In this document: in pieces, positions 1 through 10,939 of the stretch
How positions within the stretch are numbered: the first letter of the stretch is position 1
Layout of the letters: each line of letters begins with the position of its first letter
NCBI GenBank assembly: GCA_013180625.2
Contig: SNVD02010268.1
Coordinates: 248,001-312,000, forward strand
Direction: 5' to 3'
Origin: Boswellia sacra
Lineage: Eukaryota; Streptophyta; Magnoliopsida; Sapindales; Burseraceae
Length of the DNA: 64,000 bases
The notes under the pieces: model-generated
The model's database searches: none
Told to the model about the DNA's origin: nothing
Seen by the model: only the letters and a program-made list of their open reading frames with translations
Program-made: the position numbers and the translations under genes

Positions 1-571
1 TAGATACATCCAGGGGCAAACTTGTCAAATTACAAGGGCATAATTGTAAAATATTAGTTGTAAATATCTTTGACAATTGGGATCATTAGGCACCGACTTT
101 GACCATCAATTTTGACATCGAAATGTTGTGAATTTTAATCACATGTCTTCATGAAAGTTATAGATATTTCTCTCAGCTTTCTAGAACATATTGATTTTCA
201 CAATTTGGATATATATTTTGAGAGATACGGTCCAAATACTGAGGCCTGGTCAGACTGGGCCGAGACTGTAGATGAGTTCATTTCAAGCCCAATTTTGGTC
301 TACTAAGAGCTCGAATTTGATGATGCTTGTGAAATGTAATCTTGTAGACAATTGAATCAGCTTTCCAAAACATTAATAATTGCACCATTCTGATCTACAA
401 ATAGAGAGTTATGCCCATTTTACCAAACCTGTAACAAAACCAAAATTAAGAGGAATTAATTCCAAAGATGCAAATGCTACAAATATGCTTAAGTTGAGGA
501 ATTTAATGACACTATTAATGTAATATGATGAACTAAGCTATTATTAAACATGCATATTTAAGTGTTCATCA
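1..571 (-). repeat. 3' LTR of the gypsy element (partial)
   Basis: Positions 1-571 align without net gaps to 10091-10661 at a constant offset of 10090. I count about 20 mismatches in 571 positions, roughly 96.5% identity. The LTR starts TGATGAACAC in element sense at 571. The rest lies upstream of the window. Confidence 0.95.
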
Positions 572-583
572 CACCCCCCAACT
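572..583 (-). other. Polypurine tract of the gypsy element
   Basis: On the reverse strand a G-rich run (TTGGGGGGTG) lies directly before the TG that opens the 3' LTR at 571. This is where the plus-strand primer of a gypsy element is expected. Confidence 0.8.
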
Positions 584-1896
584 ATCTTATTGCTAGTCCC
601 TAGCAATTAAAGCATTATTATTTAGAAGTGATTTATAGAATTTTACATCCAAGGTGATCATTATTGCACTCTCCTTGATTTTATCCGAATAAACAAACTC
701 TCAACTGATTTTTTTTTAAATGACTCATGTACCCTTCAGTCAAGATATCCACAAACCTTCTTTTGTGCTCAGTTGACACATGACTATGGGGCTTATTAGA
801 AATAAGCCTTATCGGTTCTAGTATTTGTTAAGGCTAACAACCTTAGGTAGGGGATATTCATTCATTTTATACATTTTTTTTTTTGAAAGAATGCATCTTT
901 AACCCATGTAGCGAGCCTTAGGCTAATGACTCCCAGACCAGTTGGCCTTAGGGCATTAGGTGTTAAGACACCCCTACGAGCTTAACGACTCGGGTTGCCG
1001 ATGCTTTATTTTTGCTTAGAAACTTGTGGATAGTGCAATGTTCAATCCCATTAAGCTTTCTCCTTAATCCATGTAGCGAGCTTTGGGCCAATAGCTCCCA
1101 AACCAGTTGGTCTTAGGGTATTAGGTGTTGAGGCACCCCTCGGGCTTAATTGCTCGAATTAAGGAGGCTACAAGACCAAACTTATCCACCATTACTTTCT
1201 CTCTTTTTTTTTTCTTTCATTTTTCATTTTTTTCATTTTTTTTTAAAACTTTCCCCTTCCTTTTGTTGTTTTCCTAAACAAAACAAAAGAACTCAAATAT
1301 TGCAATATTTCATTTCGCCACCCACAATCATACATCAAGGTATGTGTGTGTGTGAAGAAAGATTCATAGATACTTGCTTAATGAGCACATAAGCACACAA
1401 TTTATTAAATGATAAGGTTGTGAGAGTTCATAGATTTGAATGATTCAAAGTGAAATGAATAATACCTCCTTGTTATAAAATTCAAAAATCAAGACTAAAT
1501 AATATCAAATAAGTCTTCAAAAATACAAGAATAAAATGACAAATTGGTTAGAATGGGTTTCAAGAGTTCAAACTGGTCCTCCCTACTCTGCCATTCCTGA
1601 CCCAGAATGCGTCTCAAGAGGATTTGAACTCCTTACACCGCACTCTGAATCTAATTACTAACTCGCTTTCTTTTTTTTTTTTTTTGCAAGAAAAAATAAA
1701 ATTTCAAGACACACTTATGTCTACTATCCTTCCCCCCCAACCAAATGAAACATTGTCCTCAATGTTTAAATGTAGAGAGATAAAGTATAGGAGACATTAC
1801 CTGAAGCTTCTGTTATTCAAGAGAGATGACCTGAAAGACTCATAAAATAACATGCTAAAAATAAAATAAAATAAAATAAAGGACAAGAAGAAAAAA
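584..1896 (-). other. Non-coding spacer between LOG ORF and 3' LTR
   Basis: AT-rich sequence with T-runs (for example 1201-1250 and 1671-1686) and a pair of imperfect direct repeats at 901-993 and 1066-1160. No protein similarity is recognisable; short frames here are low-complexity. Confidence 0.7.
901..1160. repeat. Two-copy imperfect direct repeat (about 95 bp each)
   Basis: Copy 1 is about 901-993 and copy 2 about 1066-1160. Both open with CCATGTAGCGAGC and share CCCA-ACCAGTTGG, a TTAGG-ATTAGGTGTT segment and an ACACCCCT / GCACCCCT segment. The GGTGTT...CACCCC part can pair with itself as a small hairpin. A repeated motif block like this is plausible in the 3' spacer of Athila-type elements. 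Its function is unknown. Confidence 0.75.
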
Positions 1897-2547
1897 TTAC
1901 AAACGGAGATTCAAATCCAATTTGCACTTTTTGTTTTGCCCTCCTGCCCAATTAATTTGAGTACTAGCTGGGTCAGGTTCATACTCAACTTCTTGTAATT
2001 TGTCAAGTAGCTCACCAGCAGAAGTGGCAGAAATAAGGATCTTTCTCGCTGAATGAGGGATAAAATTCTGTTCCACAGCTGCATCAACAAAACTTATCAA
2101 AGGATCAAAGAAATTTTTGACATTCAACAAACCTATGGGTTTTTGATGGAGATTCAGTTGGGCCCAAGAGGCAATTTGAAAAATTTCTTCAAGAGTGCCA
2201 AAGCCACCTGGTAAAGCAATAAAGGCATCTGAATTGATGAGCATATGTGCCATGCGTTCATGCATAGAGGAGACCTGTAACTCCTTCCCAACTGTCTTTC
2301 CAACAATACTTTCTACAGCCAAAGCTTTAGGAATAACTCCTAAAACTTGAATACCCCCTACATGTGCAGCTGTTGACACACAACCCATTAACCCGAGGCT
2401 ACCTCCCCCATAAACCACATGAATCTTTCTTTCAGCCAGTAGCCTACCAAGATAATTCGCTACTTCTACGAACTCTTCACTTTTACCTGGTCGAGATCCA
2501 CAGAATACACATATCCTTTGGATTCGACGTTTTGAAGTTCCCTCCAT
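1897..2547 (-). CDS. LOG-like: LOG-like cytokinin riboside 5'-monophosphate phosphoribohydrolase carried in the retrotransposon
   Basis: A single uninterrupted ORF of 216 codons, near the usual length of plant LOG proteins. LOG enzymes remove ribose 5'-phosphate from cytokinin nucleotides, giving active free-base cytokinins in one step. The protein has the LOG/lysine-decarboxylase-like Rossmann fold signatures: CVFCGSRPG near residues 13-21, VYGGGSLGLMG near 45-55, an MHER segment with Arg98, and the PGGFGTLEE motif (residues 113-121) whose Arg/Glu pair is catalytic in the family. One difference from the commonest form is MHERMAHM where many LOGs have MHERKAEM. The C-terminus ends in a basic-then-hydrophobic tail (KCKLDLNLRL). 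It lies between integrase and the 3' LTR, in the same orientation as the element. Plant LOG genes usually have several introns, so the intron-free frame suggests capture through an RNA intermediate. Whether it is expressed is not visible. Confidence 0.88.
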   Translation of the reverse strand: MEGTSKRRIQRICVFCGSRPGKSEEFVEVANYLGRLLAERKIHVVYGGGSLGLMGCVSTAAHVGGIQVLGVIPKALAVESIVGKTVGKELQVSSMHERMAHMLINSDAFIALPGGFGTLEEIFQIASWAQLNLHQKPIGLLNVKNFFDPLISFVDAAVEQNFIPHSARKILISATSAGELLDKLQEVEYEPDPASTQINWAGGQNKKCKLDLNLRL

Positions 2548-3560
2548 GTCTATGTAACTCTCTAACTATGTGTGAAGAAGAGAACAAGACATGTGGTATT
2601 TATGGAGTGCAAAAAGGTATGCTAATGATGATATCTATCTAGGTAGCTCGATTGTTTGTTGAAAAGTTGACAATAATGCACAAAAATTCAAAAGATGATG
2701 AAATAAGACACCATAAGTCAAACAAAAGATACAAATTCAAAAATGACAGCTATGAGGTATTAAAAATGATGGCACGCATGCATGACTGTAACAGTTTGTG
2801 ACGTGTGGCTCACATCCTTCCTCTGGTTTTACGTCCAGAACGGCGTTAAACTACTTCTACATGAGTGTGGCGGATATGCTTCCCAGATCCGATTTTCTTA
2901 TAAACTGACAAACAGGGTCGTTTTTGCAGGTCAGGAATTCCCAGGACTAGCGTCCTTCTCATCTCGGAATTGTGTGCCACAAATTAAAAATTTCACGCTT
3001 GCTGCACAGTCCACAAGAAGTGCCGTCTCAATAGTCCGTTTCGGATATCATCCAAAGACTCCTTATCATGCTCCATTCTTGATGAACTGTAGTTTATCCT
3101 CTCGATTTTTAGACAAATATCCCAAGGAGCGGCAACGCTGGTTACAAGTCCATCTTGCACATCTGGGACAAACTTGTAACCTTTTCGCTCTTCGCTTTTT
3201 GGCTTAAGAGCTTTTTCCCAAACCTGGCATATGGGACAACACAAGACTTATCTTGCACTACACACTCACAAGAGAATCGACCCTTTGGCTGTCAACTTAA
3301 CCATCTTAATCGCAGGAATACCCTCTCACGCATTCACGACAACCTTAGTCTTTGCTCGCACGAGCTTTAGTGTACTTTTAATAGCAAATCATTTTTGGGA
3401 AAAAGGGAAAAATGTTTGTGCAGATTTTGAGGGAAGTGAAAAAATGGGGGGGTATCCATGGTGGAAGAAAATGCAGAGAGACGAGAAAATAAAATGGATC
3501 AAGCAACAATTTTTAGGGAACTGAAAAACCGACTTTAATAGTCACGGAGTACCGTATCCG
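2548..3560 (-). other. Spacer upstream of the LOG ORF, no recognised gene
   Basis: This lies between the end of pol and the LOG start. Frames such as 3244-2993 on the reverse strand (83 codons) resemble no family I know. The stretch could hold captured LOG 5' flank or a decayed env-position ORF; neither can be shown from the sequence. GC is a little higher around 2820-3300 than in the surroundings. Confidence 0.55.
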
Positions 3561-3589
3561 CCACTTGACCGGGAAAAATCAATCCTTAA

Positions 3590-4480
3590 AAAGGATCGAC
3601 TAAAGCAATAGACTCTTCATTTTGGTCAAAATTTTCAAAGAATGGTTTTAACTGTTGTCCATTAACTTTAAACACATGACCATTCTTTGGGTTCTCAATT
3701 TCAACTGCTCCATGAGGGAAAACATTTTTTACAATGAAAGGCCCAGTCCAACGGGACCCCACCGAATTTTACAGGAAAAAATGCACCCTTGATCATACAA
3801 AGGACTTTTTTGTGAAGGTTCAAAAGATTTTCTCTAACAATTCAATTGTCATGAAAAACGTCATTTTTTCTTGTACGATTTTAGAATTTTCATAAGCCCT
3901 CATTCCTGATTTTCTTCAAGTTCACTCGAGTTGTAGGTTTTCGTACCTTGACACAGCATCCATTGCAAGTTTTGTGTTAAATCGTTTGAATGGCCAACTC
4001 AAGCTTTATGTTCAATTTCCACTGGCAAGTGACAAGGTTTTCCATAAACTAGTCTATAAGGAGACATTCCCCATGATGTTTTAAAAGCAGTTCGGTAAGC
4101 CCAAAGTGCATCACTAAGTCTTAAAGACCAATCTTTACGATTTGGTTTAACCGTTTTTTCTAAGATCTGTTTTATCTCCCTATTAGCTAATTCAACTTGT
4201 CCACTTGTTTGTGGGTGATAAGGTGTAGAAATTTTATGGGTTATTCCATATTTCTTCATTAAAGTTTCAAATGGTTTGTTACAAAAATGTGTACCCCATC
4301 ACTAATAATGGCTCGAGGAATTCCAAATCTACTCAAGATATTCTCTTTCAAGAATTTGACAACTATTTTGTGATCATTGTTTCGACATGGAATTGCCTCG
4401 ACCCATTTTGAAACATAGTCTACTGCAACAAGGATGTACACAAAACCAAATGACGGTGGAAAGGGTCCCATATAATCACT
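3590..4480 (-). pseudogene. Gypsy integrase core and C-terminal part, frameshifted
   Basis: Two adjoining frames (4471-4259 and 4259-3999) together give an rve integrase core. It starts GPFPPSFG...VAVDYVSKWVEA with the first catalytic Asp, then the IISDG segment with the second Asp, then, after a frameshift near 4259, [13 protein letters not shown] with the catalytic Glu in the VELANREIK stretch. It goes on as WAYRTAFKT and [15 protein letters not shown], typical of Athila-type pol. A further frame at about 3770-3600 (GPFIVKNVFPHGAVEI) is the C-terminal tail. Stops separate the pieces, so no functional integrase can be made. The zinc-binding HHCC region expected at about 4480-4750 is decayed. 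Confidence 0.88.
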
Positions 4481-6007
4481 ATCCTGCGCGCGGACTCACA
4501 AAAGATTTCAACGATAAGATGGATTCAACGCATCACTGGTTTTCCTTTTTGAATAGATCCCAATATTGTTGACAATTTTCACACGTTTTTGGCAAATGCA
4601 TGTGCATGTCTTTAAACATCAGGTGGGCCAATAAAATCCACATTGTAAGATCTTAGCAGCTGTTTTTCTAGATGAAAAATGTCCTCCACATGCTTCAGAA
4701 TGACAAAAGTTAATGACACTACTTACCTCATTGTCGGGTATTCATCTTCTCATTATTTGGTCTGGACAATATTTGAACAGATATGGGTCATCCCAGTAAA
4801 AATTTTTCACCTCGGTTAAAAATTTTCTTTTGTCTTGAGCATTCCAATGAGGTGGCATTTTCCCTGTCGCAAGAAAATTTACAATTTTAGCAAACCAAGG
4901 TATAGTAGCAACAGAAAATTAACGCAATCGTCATCATGAAAAGAATCATTTATGGTGAAGTTTCAATTAATGTCTCTGTCGTTAAGTCCTTGAACAGATG
5001 ATCAGCAACGACATTTTCGGCTCCCTTTAGGTCATACTTTATTTGTTGATGTTTATTCTTGGAGCAATAAGATCCACCGTATCAATTCTAGGTTTTGCAA
5101 TCCGTGTTAGTCATTAAATATCTCACTAGCTGCTGGTCAGTTAAACAATTGTTGGAGAGCCAATTAAATAAGATCGATGATTTTCCAATGCAAATGACTA
5201 CTGTCAGAGTCAGCTTCTTTCTCAGTTGTTGTGTAGCTTCATTTGTGCATCATTTAAAGTCCTACTTGCATAGTATATCACATAAGGCTTTCCTTCTTTT
5301 CTTTGTCTTAAGACATCACCAACTGCATAGTCGCTTGCATCACACATCAATTCAAAAGGCAAGGACCAATCAGGAGATTGCATAATTGGAGCAGTTGTTA
5401 AAAGCCCAATTAGTGTATCAAAGGCATTTTGACATTCTTGAGTCCATTCAAAGGAAGTATCTTTTATTAAGATGTTACAAAGAGGTTTAGATATAGCACT
5501 GAAATTTCTTATGAACCTCCTATAAAATCCAGCATGCCCTAAAAATGAACGAACCTCTTTAACTGTTTTTGGTGGAGGCAGATGGGAAATTAATTCCACT
5601 TTTGCTTTGTCCACTTCAATTCCCTTGGAAGACACCACATGACCTAAGACAATTCCTGAAGTGACCATATAATGACATTTTTCTCAATTCAAAATAAGAC
5701 CTTTTTCTACGCACCTTTTTAAGGCTTTTTCTAAATTTTCAAGACAATTATCAAAAGAGTTTCCAAAGACAGTTTAATCATCCATGAAAACTTCTAAACA
5801 ATGCTCAACCATGTCACTGAAAATGCTTAACATGCATCTTTGAAAAGTGGTTGGGGCATTACAAAGTCCAAAAGGCATTCTCCTAATGCAAAAGTGCCGA
5901 AGGGGCACGTGAATGTGGTCTTTTCTTGGTCTTCGAGTGCAATGGGAATTTGATAATAGCCTGAGTATCCATCAAGAAAGCAGTAGTAGGGGTTTCCTAC
6001 TACTCTT
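4481..6007 (-). pseudogene. Gypsy reverse transcriptase (C-terminal half) and RNase H, multiply broken
   Basis: Between 5995 and 5670 the reverse strand gives RT pieces in shifting frames, including RRMPFGLCNAPTTFQRCM and the polymerase active-site box as FMDD followed at once by a stop (about 5776-5790). The frame 5668-5222 then carries GHVVSSKGIEVD, FLGHAGFYRRFI and the RNase H opening (PFELMCDASDYAVG with a catalytic Asp, then YYASRTLNDAQ). Beyond 5222 the RNase H domain continues only as fragments. The stop right after the catalytic box rules out RT activity. Confidence 0.9.
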
Positions 6008-7717
6008 TCAGAATTTGTTCAGGACGAGTAAGGGAAAATGGTCTTTTCTAGTGACAGCATTTAATTTTCTATAATCAATGCGCATCCTCCAACTAGATGA
6101 GACACGAGTTGGCAATAATTCACCCTTTTCATTTTTAACCACTGTGATGCCAGATTTTTTAGGTACTACTTGTGTAGGGCTTACCCACTTACTATTAGAA
6201 ATAGGATAGATAATTCCCACATCAAGTAGTTTAAGAACTTCAGCCCTAATGACCTCTTTCATGTTTGGATTTAATCTCCTTTGAGGTTGTTGAGATGTTT
6301 TGGCATTTTCCTCTAAATGTTTTCTATGTGTGCAAATTAAAGGGTTAATGCCTTTTATATCTTTTAAAGTCCACCCAATTGCATTTTTATGCCTTTTAAG
6401 CACTTCTATCAACTTACCTTGTTGCTCGCATGTGAGGAATGAAGAAATTACCACTGGATATGTTTGATTCTCCCCGAGATATGCATATTTCAGTCCTTCA
6501 GGTAAGGGCTTCAATTCTAACTTGGGAGCTTCATCCTCCTTGCTTTCATTCATTTGCCCCAATTCTTCAAATCTTGATTTTGAGCCTTTTTCCATCACCT
6601 GTGCACAATCCAATAAAGAACAGATATCAGAAAGATCAGACTCTAGTTCCATGCTTGATTCTAGTGAATTTACTAGACAAGTTTCCAAAGGGTCAGAAGA
6701 ACTCCCTTTTTTGATGTGATCTTCCACAATAGATTCAATTACATTGGCCTCCTCAATTTCATCTTCTTCTTCATGTGGTTGTTTGCACATATTGAAAACA
6801 TTAAGTTCCAATGTCATGTTCCCAAATGATAACTTCATGACTCCATTCCTGCAATTAATCAAAGCATTAGAGGTAGCTAGAAATGGACGCCCTAAAATAA
6901 CAGGAATTGAATTGCTTACTTCCACTGGTTGTGTGTCCAAGACGATAAAATCCACTGGGTAAATGAATTTATTGACTTGAACTAACACATCTTCTACTAT
7001 TCCTCTTGGTACTTTAATTGATCTATCAGCAAGCAAAAGAGTCACAGAAGTTGGTTTTAACTCACCTAGATTGAGTTTTTGAAAAACTGAGTATGGAAGC
7101 AAATTCACACTAGCACCAAGATCAAGTAAAGCTTGTTCAATTTTATGGTCTCCAATAACACATGAAATTGTAGGACAACCTGGATCCTTATATTTCACTG
7201 TATTATTATTTTGAAGAATAGCACTTACTTGCTCGGCTAGAAAGGCCTTCTTTTTCACATTTAGTTTTCTTTTCACAGTGCACAAGTCTTTCAAAAATTT
7301 TGCATAAGAAGGTACCTGTTTGATCACATCAAGCAAGGGAATGTTGACCTTTACCTGTTTGAAAATTTCAAAGATTTCAGAATTGTGAGTTGGCTTTTTT
7401 GGTGTAGCTAATGCTTGAGGAAATGGAAGCACAGATGAGGATTTGGTTTCCTCTTCGCTAGGTGTTGGTTTGGCAACCTCTTCCTGCCCTTTAGAGATCG
7501 ATTCTTCTTCTTTCTCACAAGGGTTAGGAATATGTTTTTCAACAACCTTACCATTGCGAAGGGTCATGACTGACTTAGCTTGGTCAAAATAATGGTTATT
7601 TGAACTCCCTGCATTTGAGTTAGATTGATCTTTGGGGTTTTGCATGTTTGAGAAGGAATTTTTTCCCTTCTCTTGGATGCTAAATGTAGATGCAAATTTT
7701 GCAAGAGTTTCTGACAA
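6008..7717 (-). pseudogene. Gypsy protease and N-terminal reverse transcriptase ORF
   Basis: An open frame of 569 codons. Residues 1-120 are a low-complexity Ser/Glu/Lys-rich linker. Residues about 170-300 are a retropepsin-like domain with the DLGAS active-site motif (Asp199) and the flap/hydrophobic segments IPVILGRPFLAT and INCRNGVMKL. Residues about 300-400 are an acidic spacer. Residues about 465-569 begin the reverse transcriptase (EVIRAEVLKLLDVGIIYPIS, WVSPTQVVPKKSG, WRMRIDYRKLN). The frame then ends early, inside the RT fingers, because of a frameshift at about 6008. In a working element gag-pro-pol would be one continuous protein. Here gag and this frame are separated by stops at about 7718-7761. 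Confidence 0.9.
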
Positions 7718-7761
7718 ATTTGCTAATGTTTGAGCAGTTTGGCTATTGAAAGTCTCTTACT

Positions 7762-8922
7762 TTATAATGAATGAATGCAATGTTTCTTGAAGTTCATTCC
7801 TAGGAGGAGGAGCATATCATGATCATGAGAATTTTGAAAATTTTGTCGTGTTTGAAAAGGGACTTGTGAAGATTGTGCATGATTATCATTTTTCCAGCTA
7901 AAATTTGGATGATTTCTCCAACCAGGATTGTAGGTTTGTGAATATGGATTGTGATTTGGCCTTTTGAAAGTGTTCAAGGCATTGGCTTCTTCATGGAGAC
8001 ATTCCCTAAAGGCAGGCAAAGTTGGGTAATCATCAGTAGAATGGTCATTGTCATCATAAATGTTACAGACATTTTCTTGAATAGATTTCAATTGACCACT
8101 CTTTTTCATCTCTAAAGCCTCGACTTTTCTAGCTAGGGATGCAAATTTGGCTTGAAGGTCATGGTCTTCCCTAAGGTTGTAAATGCCTCTATTGGATGTC
8201 GAGGTTGGTGCCTTGCCTGGTACCTCATAGGTGCCAGCAGTGTCCCAATTTTGTGCCTTTTCTGCCAAGGAATCTAGGAAGTCAAGTGCTTCCTCAGGGT
8301 CTTTTTCTTTAAATTCTCCATTACACATTAATTCCACTAGTTGCCTATCTTGAGGTGTTAACCCTTCATAGAAGTGTGCAACTATTCTCCAAGTTTCAAA
8401 CCCATGGTGAGGACAGGTATTAAGTAGTTCCTTATACCTATCCCAACATTGGTAAAGGGTTTCCCCTTGTTTTTGAGAGAAATCGAAAATTTGTCTTTTA
8501 AGAGAATTTGTTCTATGGGTAGGAAAAAAATTTTTCAAAAATTGTTGTTTCATCTCATCCCATGAACTGATGGAATTCGACCTCAAATTTTGTAGCCATG
8601 TTCTAACTTTATCTTTTAAAGAAAAAGGAAAAAGCTTTAATCTAATGGTGTTTATGCTACAATTTGGGTCAGTGTAGGAGCTACATACCTCTTCAAAGAG
8701 TTTCAAGTGCGAATATGGGTTCTCCATGTCAAGGCCATGAAAAGTGGGTAGAAGTCGAACAAAACTTGGTTTGAAATTGAAATGGATTGAATCTGGAGGA
8801 GAAACCACACAAGATGGTGCACTAGTCCTTACCGGATTCATGTAGTCTTCTGAGGGTTCTTCGTTAGTTTTGATCATTTTGTTGCGAACGGTTGTCCCCT
8901 TCATCCGTGAATATTTCCTCAT
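7762..8922 (-). pseudogene. Gypsy gag ORF
   Basis: A 386-codon frame. Residues about 50-225 match the plant retrotransposon gag domain: FHGLDMENPYSHLKLFEEVC, LFPFSLKDKVRTWLQ, WDEMKQQFLKNFFP, GETLYQCWDRYKELL, FYEGLTPQDRQLVELMC. Near residues 285-305 the zinc-knuckle position reads VCNIYDDNDHSTDDYP, where two of the expected cysteines appear as tyrosines, so the nucleic-acid-binding knuckle looks lost. An asparagine-rich tail follows. The ORF starts about 190 bp after the primer binding site, consistent with a gag leader. Confidence 0.88.
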
Positions 8923-9110
8923 GATTGTCGGCCATGTTTTCTAAGGAAGATGATGTTTTTCTAACAAGTCTACCACTAGATGTTCGTGACCAAATTTTCA
9001 TGCAAGAAAGAGAGAAGAAAAGAGAGGAAAAGATGAACACAAAAAAATAAAAAATTTAGATCTAAGATGAGAAAAGAGAATACTTACAATTTTGCACGCC
9101 AATTTTTACC

Positions 9111-9128
9111 TCCCCGGCAACGGCGCCA
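9111..9128 (-). other. Primer binding site of the gypsy element
   Basis: On the reverse strand TGGCGCCGTTGCCGGGGA lies 6 nt inside the 5' LTR edge. Retrotransposons of the Athila/Tat lineage commonly carry this sequence, complementary to the 3' end of a host tRNA (usually given as tRNA-Asp). Confidence 0.88.
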
Positions 9129-9134
9129 AAAACT

Positions 9135-10661
9135 TGACACATCCGAAAAAGGATTGTCTCCCAAGTATAGGAGTGTCGAAGTAATAAAAACCAGTGAGAC
9201 CGGGGTCGATCCACGAGGAAGGGAATTTAAGCGTTACAAATTATAAGCTAAACAAATATATATGGATGATTCAAAGAGGTGACATGATAATATCAACAAG
9301 TATGTAAGATGGTAGGTGGTATTACCGACCATTCAAATATAAAACAAAAAGCAAGAGGAGGTAAAACCATCCATGGAAATAGGTGGTATAACCAACCATA
9401 GTAAATTAAAGAACAATTTCATAAGGTGGTAGAACCTACCATAGTAAATAAAATAAAAAGTTCATAAACAATAGAATAATTAAAATACAAGAGGAATTAA
9501 CACAATAACAATGAAGGCTAAGGTTAGGGGATCCGCCCTTGATATTTCAAATAAGGATAATTAACCCATTTTAGTTATATGAATTATATTTGTTTCATTA
9601 CCAATATTTATACCACTTCTTGTAAATGGGTTCAAGCATCCAATGTGCCAATCATCATATGTCTACAACAAATCAAGGTTCCTAACTAGATTCGTGTCGG
9701 TAAGGAAGAACCATACATCATCTAGAAAGGATCCAAGCATTTGATGTGCCAAGGATTGTCGACAATGGATCAAGACCTCCACTTTACGAGTGGTGTCAAG
9801 ATTGATTAAGAAATTAAATATAAATCATATTGAATAAACATTATAAGATTAAGATTATTAAGCACATATTAAGGGTTAGAGAATCCTTATTCTCATATCA
9901 AGGGTTTCACCCTTTCACCTTAGCAAAGAGAAATTAGAAGAACATTATAATAGAAAGAAAATAAAATGCAAGAAAAAGGAAATTCATTAATAACATAAAC
10001 ACACAAAACACAATACAAGATCCTAGCCAAAGCCAAAATGTTCCAGCCAAGGCCAAGATGCCCTAATGGGTCACAAGGCACCTCTATTTATAGATACATC
10101 CAGGGGCAAACTTGTCAAATTACAAGGGCATAATTGTCAAATATTAGTTGTAAATATCTTTGACAATTGGGATCATTAGGCACCGACTTTGACCATCAAT
10201 TTTGACATCGAAATGTTGTGAATTTTAATCACATGTCTTCATGAAAGTTGTAGATATTTCTCTCAGCTTTCTAGAACATATTGATTTGCACAATTTGGAT
10301 ACGTATTTTGGGAGATACGGTCCAAATACTGAGGCCTGGTCAGACTGGGCCGAGACTGTAGATGGGTTCAATTCAAGCCCAATTTTGGTCCACTAAGAGC
10401 CCGAATTTGATTATGCTTGTGAAATGCAATCTTGTAGAAAATGGAATCAGCTTTCCAAAACATTAAGAATTGCACCATTCTGATCTATAAATAGAGAGTT
10501 ATGCCCATTTTACCAAACCTGTAACAAAACCAAAATTAAGAGGAATTAATTCCAAAGATGCAAATGCTACAAATATGCTTAAGTTGAGGAATTTAATGAT
10601 ACTATTAATGCAATATGATGAACTAAACTCTTATTAAACATGCATATTTAAGTGTTCATCA
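9135..10661 (-). repeat. 5' LTR of the gypsy element, 1527 bp
   Basis: Bounded in element sense by TGATGAACAC at 10661 and GTGTCA at 9135, so it has the canonical TG...CA ends. The left part (10091-10661) pairs with 1-571. No ORF is present. The five bases just outside (CTTTG, 10662-10666) would be the target-site duplication, but the other copy is outside the window. Confidence 0.9.
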
Positions 10662-10939
10662 CTTTGTCTCATACTCAATTAATTCAGCAAGTTGAGATTT
10701 TTCATCTGTACTACTCTTGTGATATTAACTTTCATCTAATCCAAAAATTTCTTCTTCCCTGAAAAGCACATCTCTACTGATTGTTACTTTTCCAACCTTC
10801 AGACACCATAATTTGTATTCTTTCACTCTAGGAGGATAGCCAAGAAATAAGCATTTGAGTGCTCTTGGTTGAAGCTTCTCTTGCCTAATGTGTGCAGAAG
10901 CAATTGCTCCAAACACTCTCAAGTGGTCAAGGCACTAAA
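10662..10939 (-). pseudogene. Ty1/copia pol remnant (after integrase), left copy
   Basis: On the reverse strand from about 10936 the frame reads DHLRVFGAIASAHIRQ, then ALKCLFLGYPPRVKEYKLW and TISRDVLFREEEIFGLDES. This is the conserved segment just after the copia integrase core. After a stop it goes on as STDEKSQLAELIEYETK to the gypsy LTR edge, so the gypsy element inserted into this copia copy. It starts abruptly where the TIR element at 10940 begins. The counterpart is at 54241-54434. Confidence 0.85.

Larger units (their letters stand above)
1..10661 (-). mobile_element. Athila/Tat-type Ty3/gypsy LTR retrotransposon, left end outside window
   Basis: A reverse-strand LTR retrotransposon. 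Reading right to left it has the 5' LTR (9135-10661), a primer binding site complementary to a tRNA 3' end, gag (about 8922-7762), protease and RT (7717 to about 5700), RNase H and integrase (to about 3590), a long 3' spacer with a LOG-like ORF, a G-rich polypurine tract (572-583) and the 3' LTR (571 to beyond position 1). The order PR-RT-RH-IN makes it gypsy. The primer site and the long spacer after integrase are known from the Athila/Tat lineage. The full element should be about 11.6 kb, since about 956 bp of the left LTR is missing. It interrupts a copia element at its right edge. Stops and frameshifts throughout pol make it non-autonomous. Confidence 0.93.

Noticed and set aside
1150..1392. 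80-codon ORF in the gypsy spacer
   Set aside because: Low-complexity phenylalanine-rich translation of a T-run; not a gene.
1897..2547. LOG ORF as an ordinary host gene next to a retrotransposon
   Set aside because: It lies between the PPT/3' LTR at 571-583 and the integrase tail at about 3590, inside both LTRs of one element and in its sense orientation. A later independent insertion cannot be excluded but is less simple.
6439..6962. Forward-strand ORFs over the gypsy pol region
   Set aside because: Shadows of the reverse-strand protease/RT frame.
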